A stretch of DNA of 64,000 nucleotides, from contig JAQNBH010000003.1 in NCBI GenBank assembly GCA_028752905.1, forward strand, positions 29,700,502 to 29,764,501, written 5' to 3'. Origin of the DNA: Cladorhizidae sp. MBARI D1340-BT2. Taxonomy: Eukaryota; Porifera; Demospongiae; Poecilosclerida; Cladorhizidae. The notes beneath the pieces are model-generated. The model was not told the DNA's origin, searched no databases, and saw only the letters and a program-made list of their open reading frames with translations. The first letter of the stretch is position 1. Every line of letters starts with the position of its first letter. The position numbers were made by a program, and so were the translations under genes. Shown in pieces: positions 24,531 through 39,067 of the stretch.

Positions 24531-25438
24531 TAGCTTCATAGATTCTCCACACTTCACTGTATAAACTTGATATATAGCTATTAAGATAGGTCTCTCCCTG
24601 TGCTCTCTGTTGATATCAAACATCCATAATATTCTGCAAACTTCACTGTAATGGACTTGATATGATTCGAATGATAGGATTCATTATGTGTTCTCTATCT
24701 TGATATTTGCCCTAATTTGGTCTATATGTTTCTCATTTTTCCCCCAAAAATCTTACTTTTTTGCCGTAAAGCTCATAACTTTTCTACACTTTACCCAAAA
24801 AAGAAATTTTTATATCACCGGATAGCCCTTTTAATTATCTGTCTTTTGTACGTGCCAAAATTTTGAGTTCTCTAAGTATTAGCAAGTTATGGTGATTTGA
24901 AGTGGTAAGGTTTGCGATCTTTCCTGGCATTTTCCAGTTGCCAAAGCGGTGGCCTGCCAGTGAAAAACCACTACATTTATTGATAATCTGTTGACATGTT
25001 GCAGATAAGGGCCTTCTCTATCAGTTGACAAAATCTGGGACTTTGGTCTTGTTAATTAGGGCAGTTATGAATTGTACTCTTACTTGATGCTAAACATGTT
25101 TAGCTTCGTAGATTATCCACACTTCACTGAATAGACTTGATGTATAGCTATTAAGATAGGACTCTCTAAGTGCTCTCTCTTGATACCAAACATCCATATA
25201 TTCTGCACACTTCACTGTAGTGGACTTGCAAGATAGGTATCTCTCAGTGTTCTCTATCTTGAGCTAAACATGTTAGCTTCATAGATTCTCCACACTTCAC
25301 TGAATAGACTTGATATATAGCTCTAAAGGTAGGCCTCTCTCTGTTCTCTCTCTTGATACCAAACATCCGTATATTCTGCATACATAGAATCACAAGATAG
25401 GTTTCTCTATGTGTTCTCTATCTTGATGCTAAACAGGT
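24531..25438 (+). repeat. Monomer 28, subtype P
   Basis: 908 bp; P; C811, A869. Confidence 0.97.
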
Positions 25439-26346
25439 TAGCTTCATAGATTCTCCACACTTCACTGTATAAACTTGATATATAGCTATTAAGATAGGTC
25501 TCTCCCTGTGCTCTCTGTTGATATCAAACATCCATAATATTCTGCAAACTTCACTGTAATGGACTTGATATGATTCGAATGATAGGATTCATTATGTGTT
25601 CTCTATCTTGATATTTGCCCTAATTTGGTCTATATGTTTCTCATTTTTCCCCCAAAAATCTTACTTTTTTGCCGTAAAGCTCATAACTTTTCTACACTTT
25701 ACCCAAAAAAGAAATTTTTATATCACCGGATAGCCCTTTTAATTATCTGTCTTTTGTACGTGCCAAAATTTTGAGTTCTCTAAGTATTAGCAAGTTATGG
25801 TGATTTGAAGTGGTAAGGTTTGCGATCTTTCCTGGCATTTTCCAGTTGCCAAAGCGGTGGCCTGCCAGTGAAAAACCACTACATTTATTGATAATCTGTT
25901 GACATGTTGCAGATAAGGGCCTTCTCTATCAGTTGACAAAATCTGGGACTTTGGTCTTGTTAATTAGGGCAGTTATGAATTGTACTCTTACTTGATGCTA
26001 AACATGTTTAGCTTCGTAGATTATCCACACTTCACTGAATAGACTTGATGTATAGCTATTAAGATAGGACTCTCTAAGTGCTCTCTCTTGATACCAAACA
26101 TCCATATATTCTGCACACTTCACTGTAGTGGACTTGCAAGATAGGTATCTCTCAGTGTTCTCTATCTTGAGCTAAACATGTTAGCTTCATAGATTCTCCA
26201 CACTTCACTGAATAGACTTGATATATAGCTCTAAAGGTAGGCCTCTCTGTGTTCTCTCTCTTGATACCAAACATCCGTATATTCTGCATACATAGAATCA
26301 CAAGATAGGTTTCTCTATGTGTTCTCTATCTTGATGCTAAACAGGT
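25439..26346 (+). repeat. Monomer 29, subtype P
   Basis: 908 bp; P; G811, A869. Confidence 0.97.
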
Positions 26347-27255
26347 TAGCTTCATAGATTCTCCACACTTCACTGTATAAACTTGATATATAGCTATTAA
26401 GATAGGTCTCTCCCTGTGCTCTCTGTTGATATCAAACATCCATAATATTCTGCACACTTCACTGTAATGGACTTGATATGATTCGAATGATAGGTTTCAT
26501 TATGTGTTCTCTATCTTGATATTTGCCCTAATTTGGTCTATATGTTTCTCATTTTCCCCCAAAAAATCTTGCTTTTTTGCCGTAAAGCTCATAACTTTTC
26601 TATACTTTACCCAAAAAAGAAATTTTTTATATCATCGGATAGCCCTTTTAATTATCTGTCTTTTGTACGTGCCAAAATTTTGATTACTCTAAGTATTAGC
26701 AAGTTATGGTGATTTGAAGTGGTAAGGTTTGCGATCTTTCCTGGCGTTTTCCAGTTGCCAAAGCGGTGGCCTGCCAGTGAAAAACCACTACATTTATTGA
26801 TAATCTGTTGACATGTTGCAGATAAGGGCCTTCTCTATCAGTTGACAAAATCTGGGACTTTGGTCTTGTTAATTAGGGCAGTTATGAATTGTACTCTTAC
26901 TTGATGCTAAACATGTTTAGCTTCGTAGATTATCCACACTTCACTGAATAGACTTGATGTATAGCTATTAAGATAGGACTCTCTAAGTGCTCTCTCTTGA
27001 TACCAAACATCCATATATTCTGCACACTTCACTGTAGTGGACTTGCAAGATAGGTATCTCTCAGTGTTCTCTATCTTGAGCTAAACATGTTAGCTTCATA
27101 GATTCTCCACACTTCACTGAATAGACTTGATATATAGCTCTAAAGGTAGGCCTCTCTCTGTTCTCTCTCTTGATACCAAACATCCGTATATTCTGCATAC
27201 ATAGAATCACAAGATAGGTTTCTCTATGTGTTCTCTATCTTGATGCTAAACAGGT
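26347..27255 (+). repeat. Monomer 30, subtype Rg variant
   Basis: 909 bp; R with G362 and the five-C/six-A tract otherwise seen only in monomers 9 and 17; C811, A869. Confidence 0.97.
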
Positions 27256-28164
27256 TAGCTTCATAGATTCTCCACACTTCACTGTATAAACTTGATATAT
27301 AGCTATTAAGATAGGTCTCTCCCTGTGCTCTCTGTTGATATCAAACATCCATAATATTCTGCACACTTCACTGTAATGGACTTGATATGATTCGAATGAT
27401 AGGTTTCATTATGTGTTCTCTATCTTGATATTTGCCCTAATTTGGTCTATATGTTTCTCATTTTCCCCCCAAAAATCTTGCTTTTTTGCCGTAAAGCTCA
27501 TAACTTTTCTACACTTTACCCAAAAAAGAAATTTTTTATATCACCGGATAGCCCTTTTAATTATCTGTCTTTTGTACGTGCCAAAATTTTGATTACTCTA
27601 AGTATTAGCAAGTTATGGTGATTTGAAGTGGTAAGGTTTGCGATCTTTCCTGGCGTTTTCCAGTTGCCAAAGCGGTGGCCTGCCAGTGAAAAACCACTAC
27701 ATTTATTGATAATCTGTTGACATGTTGCAGATAAGGGCCTTCTCTATCAGTTGACAAAATCTGGGACTTTGGTCTTGTTAATTAGGGCAGTTATGAATTG
27801 TACTCTTACTTGATGCTAAACATGTTTAGCTTCGTAGATTATCCACACTTCACTGAATAGACTTGATGTATAGCTATTAAGATAGGACTCTCTAAGTGCT
27901 CTCTCTTGATACCAAACATCCATATATTCTGCACACTTCACTGTAGTGGACTTGCAAGATAGGTATCTCTCAGTGTTCTCTATCTTGAGCTAAACATGTT
28001 AGCTTCATAGATTCTCCACACTTCACTGAATAGACTTGATATATAGCTCTAAAGGTAGGCCTCTCTGTGTTCTCTCTCTTGATACCAAACATCCGTATAT
28101 TCTGCATACATAGAATCACAAGATAGGTTTCTCTATGTGTTCTCTATCTTGATGCTAAACAGGT
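27256..28164 (+). repeat. Monomer 31, subtype S
   Basis: 909 bp; S; G811, A869. Confidence 0.97.
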
Positions 28165-29072
28165 TAGCTTCATAGATTCTCCACACTTCACTGTATAAAC
28201 TTGATATATAGCTATTAAGATAGGTCTCTCCCTGTGCTCTCTGTTGATATCAAACATCCATAATATTCTGCAAACTTCACTGTAATGGACTTGATATGAT
28301 TCGAATGATAGGATTCATTATGTGTTCTCTATCTTGATATTTGCCCTAATTTGGTCTATATGTTTCTCATTTTTCCCCCAAAAATCTTACTTTTTTGCCG
28401 TAAAGCTCATAACTTTTCTACACTTTACCCAAAAAAGAAATTTTTATATCACCGGATAGCCCTTTTAATTATCTGTCTTTTGTACGTGCCAAAATTTTGA
28501 GTTCTCTAAGTATTAGCAAGTTATGGTGATTTGAAGTGGTAAGGTTTGCGATCTTTCCTGGCATTTTCCAGTTGCCAAAGCGGTGGCCTGCCAGTGAAAA
28601 ACCACTACATTTATTGATAATCTGTTGACATGTTGCAGATAAGGGCCTTCTCTATCAGTTGACAAAATCTGGGACTTTGGTCTTGTTAATTAGGGCAGTT
28701 ATGAATTGTACTCTTACTTGATGCTAAACATGTTTAGCTTCGTAGATTATCCACACTTCACTGAATAGACTTGATGTATAGCTATTAAGATAGGACTCTC
28801 TAAGTGCTCTCTCTTGATACCAAACATCCATATATTCTGCACACTTCACTGTAGTGGACTTGCAAGATAGGTATCTCTCAGTGTTCTCTATCTTGAGCTA
28901 AACATGTTAGCTTCATAGATTCTCCACACTTCACTGAATAGACTTGATATATAGCTCTAAAGGTAGGCCTCTCTCTGTTCTCTCTCTTGATACCAAACAT
29001 CCGTATATTCTGCATACATAGAATCACAAGATAGGTTTCTCTATGTGTTCTCTATCTTGATGCTAAACAGGT
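28165..29072 (+). repeat. Monomer 32, subtype P
   Basis: 908 bp; P; C811, A869. Confidence 0.97.
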
Positions 29073-29980
29073 TAGCTTCATAGATTCTCCACACTTCACT
29101 GTATAAACTTGATATATAGCTATTAAGATAGGTCTCTCCCTGTGCTCTCTGTTGATATCAAACATCCATAATATTCTGCAAACTTCACTGTAATGGACTT
29201 GATATGATTCGAATGATAGGATTCATTATGTGTTCTCTATCTTGATATTTGCCCTAATTTGGTCTATATGTTTCTCATTTTTCCCCCAAAAATCTTACTT
29301 TTTTGCCGTAAAGCTCATAACTTTTCTACACTTTACCCAAAAAAGAAATTTTTATATCACCGGATAGCCCTTTTAATTATCTGTCTTTTGTACGTGCCAA
29401 AATTTTGAGTTCTCTAAGTATTAGCAAGTTATGGTGATTTGAAGTGGTAAGGTTTGCGATCTTTCCTGGCATTTTCCAGTTGCCAAAGCGGTGGCCTGCC
29501 AGTGAAAAACCACTACATTTATTGATAATCTGTTGACATGTTGCAGATAAGGGCCTTCTCTATCAGTTGACAAAATCTGGGACTTTGGTCTTGTTAATTA
29601 GGGCAGTTATGAATTGTACTCTTACTTGATGCTAAACATGTTTAGCTTCGTAGATTATCCACACTTCACTGAATAGACTTGATGTATAGCTATTAAGATA
29701 GGACTCTCTAAGTGCTCTCTCTTGATACCAAACATCCATATATTCTGCACACTTCACTGTAGTGGACTTGCAAGATAGGTATCTCTCAGTGTTCTCTATC
29801 TTGAGCTAAACATGTTAGCTTCATAGATTCTCCACACTTCACTGAATAGACTTGATATATAGCTCTAAAGGTAGGCCTCTCTCTGTTCTCTCTCTTGATA
29901 CCAAACATCCGTATATTCTGCATACATAGAATCACAAGATAGGTTTCTCTATGTGTTCTCTATCTTGATGCTAAACAGGT
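29073..29980 (+). repeat. Monomer 33, subtype P
   Basis: 908 bp; P; C811, A869. Confidence 0.97.
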
Positions 29981-30889
29981 TAGCTTCATAGATTCTCCAC
30001 ACTTCACTGTATAAACTTGATATATAGCTATTAAGATAGGTCTCTCCCTGTGCTCTCTGTTGATATCAAACATCCATAATATTCTGCAAACTTCACTGTA
30101 ATGGACTTGATATGATTCGAATGATAGGATTCATTATGTGTTCTCTATCTTGATATTTGCCCTAATTTGGTCTATATGTTTCTCATTTTTCCCCCAAAAA
30201 TCTTACTTTTTTGCCGTAAAGCTCATAACTTTTCTACACTTTACCCAAAAAAGAAATTTTTTATATCATCGGATAGCCCTTTTAATTATCTGTCTTTTGT
30301 ACGTGCCAAAATTTTGAGTTCTCTAAGTATTAGCAAGTTATGGTGATTTGAAGTGGTAAGGTTTGCGATCTTTCCTGGCATTTTCCAGTTGCCAAAGCGG
30401 TGGCCTGCCAGTGAAAAACCACTACATTTATTGATAATCTGTTGACATGTTGCAGATAAGGGCCTTCTCTATCAGTTGACAAAATCTGGGAATTTGGTCT
30501 TGTTAATTAGGGCAGTTATGAATTGTACTCTTACTTGATGCTAAACATGTTTAGCTTCGTAGATTATCCACACTTCACTGAATAGACTTGATGTATAGCT
30601 ATTAAGATAGGACTCTCTAAGTGCTCTCTCTTGATACCAAACATCCATATATTCTGCACACTTCACTGTAGTGGACTTGCAAGATAGGTATCTCTCAGTG
30701 TTCTCTATCTTGAGCTAAACATGTTAGCTTCATAGATTCTCCACACTTCACTGAATAGACTTGATATATAGCTCTAAAGGTAGGCCTCTCTGTGTTCTCT
30801 CTCTTGATACCAAACATCCGTATATTCTGCATACATAGAATCACAAGATAGGTTTCTCTATGTGTTCTCTATCTTGATGCTAAACAGGT
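29981..30889 (+). repeat. Monomer 34, P with R patch
   Basis: 909 bp; P except for a short R patch (six T and T288, 'catcgg'); P resumes at G337. Private C to A at 30492. A patch this short looks like gene conversion. G811, A869. Confidence 0.97.
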
Positions 30890-31798
30890 TAGCTTCATAG
30901 ATTCTCCACACTTCACTGTATAAACTTGATATATAGCTATTAAGATAGGTCTCTCCCTGTGCTCTCTGTTGATATCAAACATCCATAATATTCTGCACAC
31001 TTCACTGTAATGGACTTGATATGATTCGAATGATAGGTTTCATTATGTGTTCTCTATCTTGATATTTGCCCTAATTTGGTCTATATGTTTCTCATTTTCC
31101 CCCCAAAAATCTTGCTTTTTTGCCGTAAAGCTCATAACTTTTCTATACTTTACCCAAAAAAGAAATTTTTTATATAATCGGATAGCCCTTTTAATTATCT
31201 GTCTTTTGTACGTGCCAAAATTTTGATTACTCTAAGTATTAGCAAGTTATGATGATTTGAAGTGGTAAGGTTTGCGATCTTTCCTGGCGTTTTCCAGTTG
31301 CCAAAGCGGTGGCCTGCCAGTGAAAAACCACTACATTTATTGATAATCTGTTGACATGTTGCAGATAAGGGCCTTCTCTATCAGTTGACAAAATCTGGGA
31401 CTTTGGTCTTGTTAATTAGGGCAGTTATGAATTGTACTCTTACTTGATGCTAAACATGTTTAGCTTCGTAGATTATCCACACTTCACTGAATAGACTTGA
31501 TGTATAGCTATTAAGATAGGACTCTCTAAGTGCTCTCTCTTGATACCAAACATCCATATATTCTGCACACTTCACTGTAGTGGACTTGCAAGATAGGTAT
31601 CTCTCAGTGTTCTCTATCTTGAGCTAAACATGTTAGCTTCATAGATTCTCCACACTTCACTGAATAGACTTGATATATAGCTCTAAAGGTAGGCCTCTCT
31701 GTGTTCTCTCTCTTGATACCAAACATCCGTATATTCTGCATACATAGAATCACAAGATAGGTTTCTCTATGTGTTCTCTATCTTGATGCTAAACAGGT
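30890..31798 (+). repeat. Monomer 35, subtype Ra
   Basis: 909 bp; R with A362 and 'tatataatcgg' (C to A at 31176), shared only with monomer 40; G811, A869. Confidence 0.97.
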
Positions 31799-32707
31799 TA
31801 GCTTCATAGATTCTCCACACTTCACTGTATAAACTTGATATATAGCTATTAAGATAGGTCTCTCCCTGTGCTCTCTGTTGATATCAAACATCCATAATAT
31901 TCTGCACACTTCACTGTAATGGACTTGATATGATTCGAATGATAGGTTTCATTATGTGTTCTCTATCTTGATATTTGCCCTAATTTGGTCTATATGTTTC
32001 TCATTTTCCCCCCAAAAATCTTGCTTTTTTGCCGTAAAGCTCATAACTTTTCTACACTTTACCCAAAAAAGAAATTTTTTATATCACCGGATAGCCCTTT
32101 TAATTATCTGTCTTTTGTACGTGCCAAAATTTTGATTACTCTAAGTATTAGCAAGTTATGGTGATTTGAAGTGGTAAGGTTTGCGATCTTTCCTGGCGTT
32201 TTCCAGTTGCCAAAGCGGTGGCCTGCCAGTGAAAAACCACTACATTTATTGATAATCTGTTGACATGTTGCAGATAAGGGCCTTCTCTATCAGTTGACAA
32301 AATCTGGGACTTTGGTCTTGTTAATTAGGGCAGTTATGAATTGTACTCTTACTTGATGCTAAACATGTTTAGCTTCGTAGATTATCCACACTTCACTGAA
32401 TAGACTTGATGTATAGCTATTAAGATAGGACTCTCTAAGTGCTCTCTCTTGATACCAAACATCCATATATTCTGCACACTTCACTGTAGTGGACTTGCAA
32501 GATAGGTATCTCTCAGTGTTCTCTATCTTGAGCTAAACATGTTAGCTTCATAGATTCTCCACACTTCACTGAATAGACTTGATATATAGCTCTAAAGGTA
32601 GGCCTCTCTCTGTTCTCTCTCTTGATACCAAACATCCGTATATTCTGCATACATAGAATCACAAGATAGGTTTCTCTATGTGTTCTCTATCTTGATGCTA
32701 AACAGGT
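31799..32707 (+). repeat. Monomer 36, subtype S
   Basis: 909 bp; S; C811, A869. Confidence 0.97.
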
Positions 32708-33616
32708 TAGCTTCATAGATTCTCCACACTTCACTGTATAAACTTGATATATAGCTATTAAGATAGGTCTCTCCCTGTGCTCTCTGTTGATATCAAACAT
32801 CCATAATATTCTGCACACTTCACTGTAATGGACTTGATATGATTCGAATGATAGGTTTCATTATGTGTTCTCTATCTTGATATTTGCCCTAATTTGGTCT
32901 ATATGTTTCTCATTTTTCCCCCAAAAATCTTGCTTTTTTGCCGTAAAGCTCATAACTTTTCTACACTTTACCCAAAAAAGAAATTTTTTATATCATCGGA
33001 TAGCCCTTTTAATTATCTGTCTTTTGTACGTGCCAAAATTTTGATTACTCTAAGTATTAGCAAGTTATGGTGATTTGAAGTGGTAAGGTTTGCGATCTTT
33101 CCTGGCGTTTTCCAGTTGCCAAAGCGGTGGCCTGCCAGTGAAAAACCACTACATTTATTGATAATCTGTTGACATGTTGCAGATAAGGGCCTTCTCTATC
33201 AGTTGACAAAATCTGGGACTTTGGTCTTGTTAATTAGGGCAGTTATGAATTGTACTCTTACTTGATGCTAAACATGTTTAGCTTCGTAGATTATCCACAC
33301 TTCACTGAATAGACTTGATGTATAGCTATTAAGATAGGACTCTCTAAGTGCTCTCTCTTGATACCAAACATCCATATATTCTGCACACTTCACTGTAGTG
33401 GACTTGCAAGATAGGTATCTCTCAGTGTTCTCTATCTTGAGCTAAACATGTTAGCTTCATAGATTCTCCACACTTCACTGAATAGACTTGATATATAGCT
33501 CTAAAGGTAGGCCTCTCTCTGTTCTCTCTCTTGATACCAAACATCCGTATATTCTGCATACATAGAATCACAAGATAGGTTTCTCTATGTGTTCTCTATC
33601 TTGATGCTAAACAGGT
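32708..33616 (+). repeat. Monomer 37, S/R intermediate
   Basis: 909 bp; C109, T149, T210 (P-like), G225, C257, six T, T288, 'gattac', G399; C811, A869. Confidence 0.97.
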
Positions 33617-34524
33617 TAGCTTCATAGATTCTCCACACTTCACTGTATAAACTTGATATATAGCTATTAAGATAGGTCTCTCCCTGTGCTCTCTGTTGAT
33701 ATCAAACATCCATAATATTCTGCAAACTTCACTGTAATGGACTTGATATGATTCGAATGATAGGATTCATTATGTGTTCTCTATCTTGATATTTGCCCTA
33801 ATTTGGTCTATATGTTTCTCATTTTTCCCCCAAAAATCTTACTTTTTTGCCGTAAAGCTCATAACTTTTCTACACTTTACCCAAAAAAGAAATTTTTATA
33901 TCACCGGATAGCCCTTTTAATTATCTGTCTTTTGTACGTGCCAAAATTTTGAGTTCTCTAAGTATTAGCAAGTTATGGTGATTTGAAGTGGTAAGGTTTG
34001 CGATCTTTCCTGGCATTTTCCAGTTGCCAAAGCGGTGGCCTGCCAGTGAAAAACCACTACATTTATTGATAATCTGTTGACATGTTGCAGATAAGGGCCT
34101 TCTCTATCAGTTGACAAAATCTGGGACTTTGGTCTTGTTAATTAGGGCAGTTATGAATTGTACTCTTACTTGATGCTAAACATGTTTAGCTTCGTAGATT
34201 ATCCACACTTCACTGAATAGACTTGATGTATAGCTATTAAGATAGGACTCTCTAAGTGCTCTCTCTTGATACCAAACATCCATATATTCTGCACACTTCA
34301 CTGTAGTGGACTTGCAAGATAGGTATCTCTCAGTGTTCTCTATCTTGAGCTAAACATGTTAGCTTCATAGATTCTCCACACTTCACTGAATAGACTTGAT
34401 ATATAGCTCTAAAGGTAGGCCTCTCTCTGTTCTCTCTCTTGATACCAAACATCCGTATATTCTGCATACATAGAATCACAAGATAGGTTTCTCTATGTGT
34501 TCTCTATCTTGATGCTAAACAGGT
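33617..34524 (+). repeat. Monomer 38, subtype P
   Basis: 908 bp; P; C811, A869. Confidence 0.97.
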
Positions 34525-35432
34525 TAGCTTCATAGATTCTCCACACTTCACTGTATAAACTTGATATATAGCTATTAAGATAGGTCTCTCCCTGTGCTCT
34601 CTGTTGATATCAAACATCCATAATATTCTGCAAACTTCACTGTAATGGACTTGATATGATTCGAATGATAGGATTCATTATGTGTTCTCTATCTTGATAT
34701 TTGCCCTAATTTGGTCTATATGTTTCTCATTTTTCCCCCAAAAATCTTACTTTTTTGCCGTAAAGCTCATAACTTTTCTACACTTTACCCAAAAAAGAAA
34801 TTTTTATATCACCGGATAGCCCTTTTAATTATCTGTCTTTTGTACGTGCCAAAATTTTGAGTTCTCTAAGTATTAGCAAGTTATGGTGATTTGAAGTGGT
34901 AAGGTTTGCGATCTTTCCTGGCATTTTCCAGTTGCCAAAGCGGTGGCCTGCCAGTGAAAAACCACTACATTTATTGATAATCTGTTGACATGTTGCAGAT
35001 AAGGGCCTTCTCTATCAGTTGACAAAATCTGGGACTTTGGTCTTGTTAATTAGGGCAGTTATGAATTGTACTCTTACTTGATGCTAAACATGTTTAGCTT
35101 CGTAGATTATCCACACTTCACTGAATAGACTTGATGTATAGCTATTAAGATAGGACTCTCTAAGTGCTCTCTCTTGATACCAAACATCCATATATTCTGC
35201 ACACTTCACTGTAGTGGACTTGCAAGATAGGTATCTCTCAGTGTTCTCTATCTTGAGCTAAACATGTTAGCTTCATAGATTCTCCACACTTCACTGAATA
35301 GACTTGATATATAGCTCTAAAGGTAGGCCTCTCTGTGTTCTCTCTCTTGATACCAAACATCCGTATATTCTGCATACATAGAATCACAAGATAGGTTTCT
35401 CTATGTGTTCTCTATCTTGATGCTAAACAGGT
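34525..35432 (+). repeat. Monomer 39, subtype P
   Basis: 908 bp; P; G811, A869. Confidence 0.97.
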
Positions 35433-36341
35433 TAGCTTCATAGATTCTCCACACTTCACTGTATAAACTTGATATATAGCTATTAAGATAGGTCTCTCCC
35501 TGTGCTCTCTGTTGATATCAAACATCCATAATATTCTGCACACTTCACTGTAATGGACTTGATATGATTCGAATGATAGGTTTCATTATGTGTTCTCTAT
35601 CTTGATATTTGCCCTAATTTGGTCTATATGTTTCTCATTTTCCCCCCAAAAATCTTGCTTTTTTGCCGTAAAGCTCATAACTTTTCTATACTTTACCCAA
35701 AAAAGAAATTTTTTATATAATCGGATAGCCCTTTTAATTATCTGTCTTTTGTACGTGCCAAAATTTTGATTACTCTAAGTATTAGCAAGTTATGATGATT
35801 TGAAGTGGTAAGGTTTGCGATCTTTCCTGGCGTTTTCCAGTTGCCAAAGCGGTGGCCTGCCAGTGAAAAACCACTACATTTATTGATAATCTGTTGACAT
35901 GTTGCAGATAAGGGCCTTCTCTATCAGTTGACAAAATCTGGGACTTTGGTCTTGTTAATTAGGGCAGTTATGAATTGTACTCTTACTTGATGCTAAACAT
36001 GTTTAGCTTCGTAGATTATCCACACTTCACTGAATAGACTTGATGTATAGCTATTAAGATAGGACTCTCTAAGTGCTCTCTCTTGATACCAAACATCCAT
36101 ATATTCTGCACACTTCACTGTAGTGGACTTGCAAGATAGGTATCTCTCAGTGTTCTCTATCTTGAGCTAAACATGTTAGCTTCATAGATTCTCCACACTT
36201 CACTGAATAGACTTGATATATAGCTCTAAAGGTAGGCCTCTCTGTGTTCTCTCTCTTGATACCAAACATCCGTATATTCTGCATACATAGAATCACAAGA
36301 TAGGTTTCTCTATGTGTTCTCTATCTTGATGCTAAACAGGT
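35433..36341 (+). repeat. Monomer 40, subtype Ra
   Basis: 909 bp; R with A362 and the 'tatataatcgg' change at 35719, 4,543 bp from the same change in monomer 35; G811, A869. Confidence 0.97.
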
Positions 36342-37250
36342 TAGCTTCATAGATTCTCCACACTTCACTGTATAAACTTGATATATAGCTATTAAGATAG
36401 GTCTCTCCCTGTGCTCTCTGTTGATATCAAACATCCATAATATTCTGCACACTTCACTGTAATGGACTTGATATGATTCGAATGATAGGTTTCATTATGT
36501 GTTCTCTATCTTGATATTTGCCCTAATTTGGTCTATATGTTTCTCATTTTCCCCCCAAAAATCTTGCTTTTTTGCCGTAAAGCTCATAACTTTTCTACAC
36601 TTTACCCAAAAAAGAAATTTTTTATATCACCGGATAGCCCTTTTAATTATCTGTCTTTTGTACGTGCCAAAATTTTGATTACTCTAAGTATTAGCAAGTT
36701 ATGGTGATTTGAAGTGGTAAGGTTTGCGATCTTTCCTGGCGTTTTCCAGTTGCCAAAGCGGTGGCCTGCCAGTGAAAAACCACTACATTTATTGATAATC
36801 TGTTGACATGTTGCAGATAAGGGCCTTCTCTATCAGTTGACAAAATCTGGGACTTTGGTCTTGTTAATTAGGGCAGTTATGAATTGTACTCTTACTTGAT
36901 GCTAAACATGTTTAGCTTCGTAGATTATCCACACTTCACTGAATAGACTTGATGTATAGCTATTAAGATAGGACTCTCTAAGTGCTCTCTCTTGATACCA
37001 AACATCCATATATTCTGCACACTTCACTGTAGTGGACTTGCAAGATAGGTATCTCTCAGTGTTCTCTATCTTGAGCTAAACATGTTAGCTTCATAGATTC
37101 TCCACACTTCACTGAATAGACTTGATATATAGCTCTAAAGGTAGGCCTCTCTCTGTTCTCTCTCTTGATACCAAACATCCGTATATTCTGCATACATAGA
37201 ATCACAAGATAGGTTTCTCTATGTGTTCTCTATCTTGATGCTAAACAGGT
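36342..37250 (+). repeat. Monomer 41, subtype S
   Basis: 909 bp; S; C811, A869. Confidence 0.97.
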
Positions 37251-38158
37251 TAGCTTCATAGATTCTCCACACTTCACTGTATAAACTTGATATATAGCTA
37301 TTAAGATAGGTCTCTCCCTGTGCTCTCTGTTGATATCAAACATCCATAATATTCTGCAAACTTCACTGTAATGGACTTGATATGATTCGAATGATAGGAT
37401 TCATTATGTGTTCTCTATCTTGATATTTGCCCTAATTTGGTCTATATGTTTCTCATTTTTCCCCCAAAAATCTTACTTTTTTGCCGTAAAGCTCATAACT
37501 TTTCTACACTTTACCCAAAAAAGAAATTTTTATATCACCGGATAGCCCTTTTAATTATCTGTCTTTTGTACGTGCCAAAATTTTGAGTTCTCTAAGTATT
37601 AGCAAGTTATGGTGATTTGAAGTGGTAAGGTTTGCGATCTTTCCTGGCATTTTCCAGTTGCCAAAGCGGTGGCCTGCCAGTGAAAAACCACTACATTTAT
37701 TGATAATCTGTTGACATGTTGCAGATAAGGGCCTTCTCTATCAGTTGACAAAATCTGGGACTTTGGTCTTGTTAATTAGGGCAGTTATGAATTGTACTCT
37801 TACTTGATGCTAAACATGTTTAGCTTCGTAGATTATCCACACTTCACTGAATAGACTTGATGTATAGCTATTAAGATAGGACTCTCTAAGTGCTCTCTCT
37901 TGATACCAAACATCCATATATTCTGCACACTTCACTGTAGTGGACTTGCAAGATAGGTATCTCTCAGTGTTCTCTATCTTGAGCTAAACATGTTAGCTTC
38001 ATAGATTCTCCACACTTCACTGAATAGACTTGATATATAGCTCTAAAGGTAGGCCTCTCTGTGTTCTCTCTCTTGATACCAAACATCCGTATATTCTGCA
38101 TACATAGAATCACAAGATAGGTTTCTCTATGTGTTCTCTATCTTGATGCTAAACAGGT
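37251..38158 (+). repeat. Monomer 42, subtype P
   Basis: 908 bp; P; G811, A869. Confidence 0.97.
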
Positions 38159-39067
38159 TAGCTTCATAGATTCTCCACACTTCACTGTATAAACTTGATA
38201 TATAGCTATTAAGATAGGTCTCTCCCTGTGCTCTCTGTTGATATCAAACATCCATAATATTCTGCACACTTCACTGTAATGGACTTGATATGATTCGAAT
38301 GATAGGTTTCATTATGTGTTCTCTATCTTGATATTTGCCCTAATTTGGTCTATATGTTTCTCATTTTCCCCCCAAAAATCTTGCTTTTTTGCCGTAAAGC
38401 TCATAACTTTTCTATACTTTACCCAAAAAAGAAATTTTTTATATCATCGGATAGCCCTTTTAATTATCTGTCTTTTGTACGTGCCAAAATTTTGATTACT
38501 CTAAGTATTAGCAAGTTATGATGATTTGAAGTGGTAAGGTTTGCGATCTTTCCTGGCGTTTTCCAGTTGCCAAAGCGGTGGCCTGCCAGTGAAAAACCAC
38601 TACATTTATTGATAATCTGTTGACATGTTGCAGATAAGGGCCTTCTCTATCAGTTGACAAAATCTGGGACTTTGGTCTTGTTAATTAGGGCAGTTATGAA
38701 TTGTACTCTTACTTGATGCTAAACATGTTTAGCTTCGTAGATTATCCACACTTCACTGAATAGACTTGATGTATAGCTATTAAGATAGGACTCTCTAAGT
38801 GCTCTCTCTTGATACCAAACATCCATATATTCTGCACACTTCACTGTAGTGGACTTGCAAGATAGGTATCTCTCAGTGTTCTCTATCTTGAGCTAAACAT
38901 GTTAGCTTCATAGATTCTCCACACTTCACTGAATAGACTTGATATATAGCTCTAAAGGTAGGCCTCTCTGTGTTCTCTCTCTTGATACCAAACATCCGTA
39001 TATTCTGCATACATAGAATCACAAGATAGGTTTCTCTATGTGTTCTCTATCTTGATGCTAAACAGGT
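38159..39067 (+). repeat. Monomer 43, subtype Ra
   Basis: 909 bp; R with A362; G811, A869. Confidence 0.97.

Larger units (their letters stand above)
29073..32707 (+). repeat. Higher-order block, monomers 33-36
   Basis: Order P(C811) - P(G811) - Ra with 'tatataatcgg' - S(C811), repeated five units to the right at 33617-37250. The first two units also resemble monomers 28-29, again five units away. Confidence 0.75.
33617..37250 (+). repeat. Higher-order block, monomers 38-41
   Basis: Second copy of the block at 29073-32707. The rare base in 'tatataatcgg' occurs only in monomers 35 and 40 and ties the two blocks together. Confidence 0.75.
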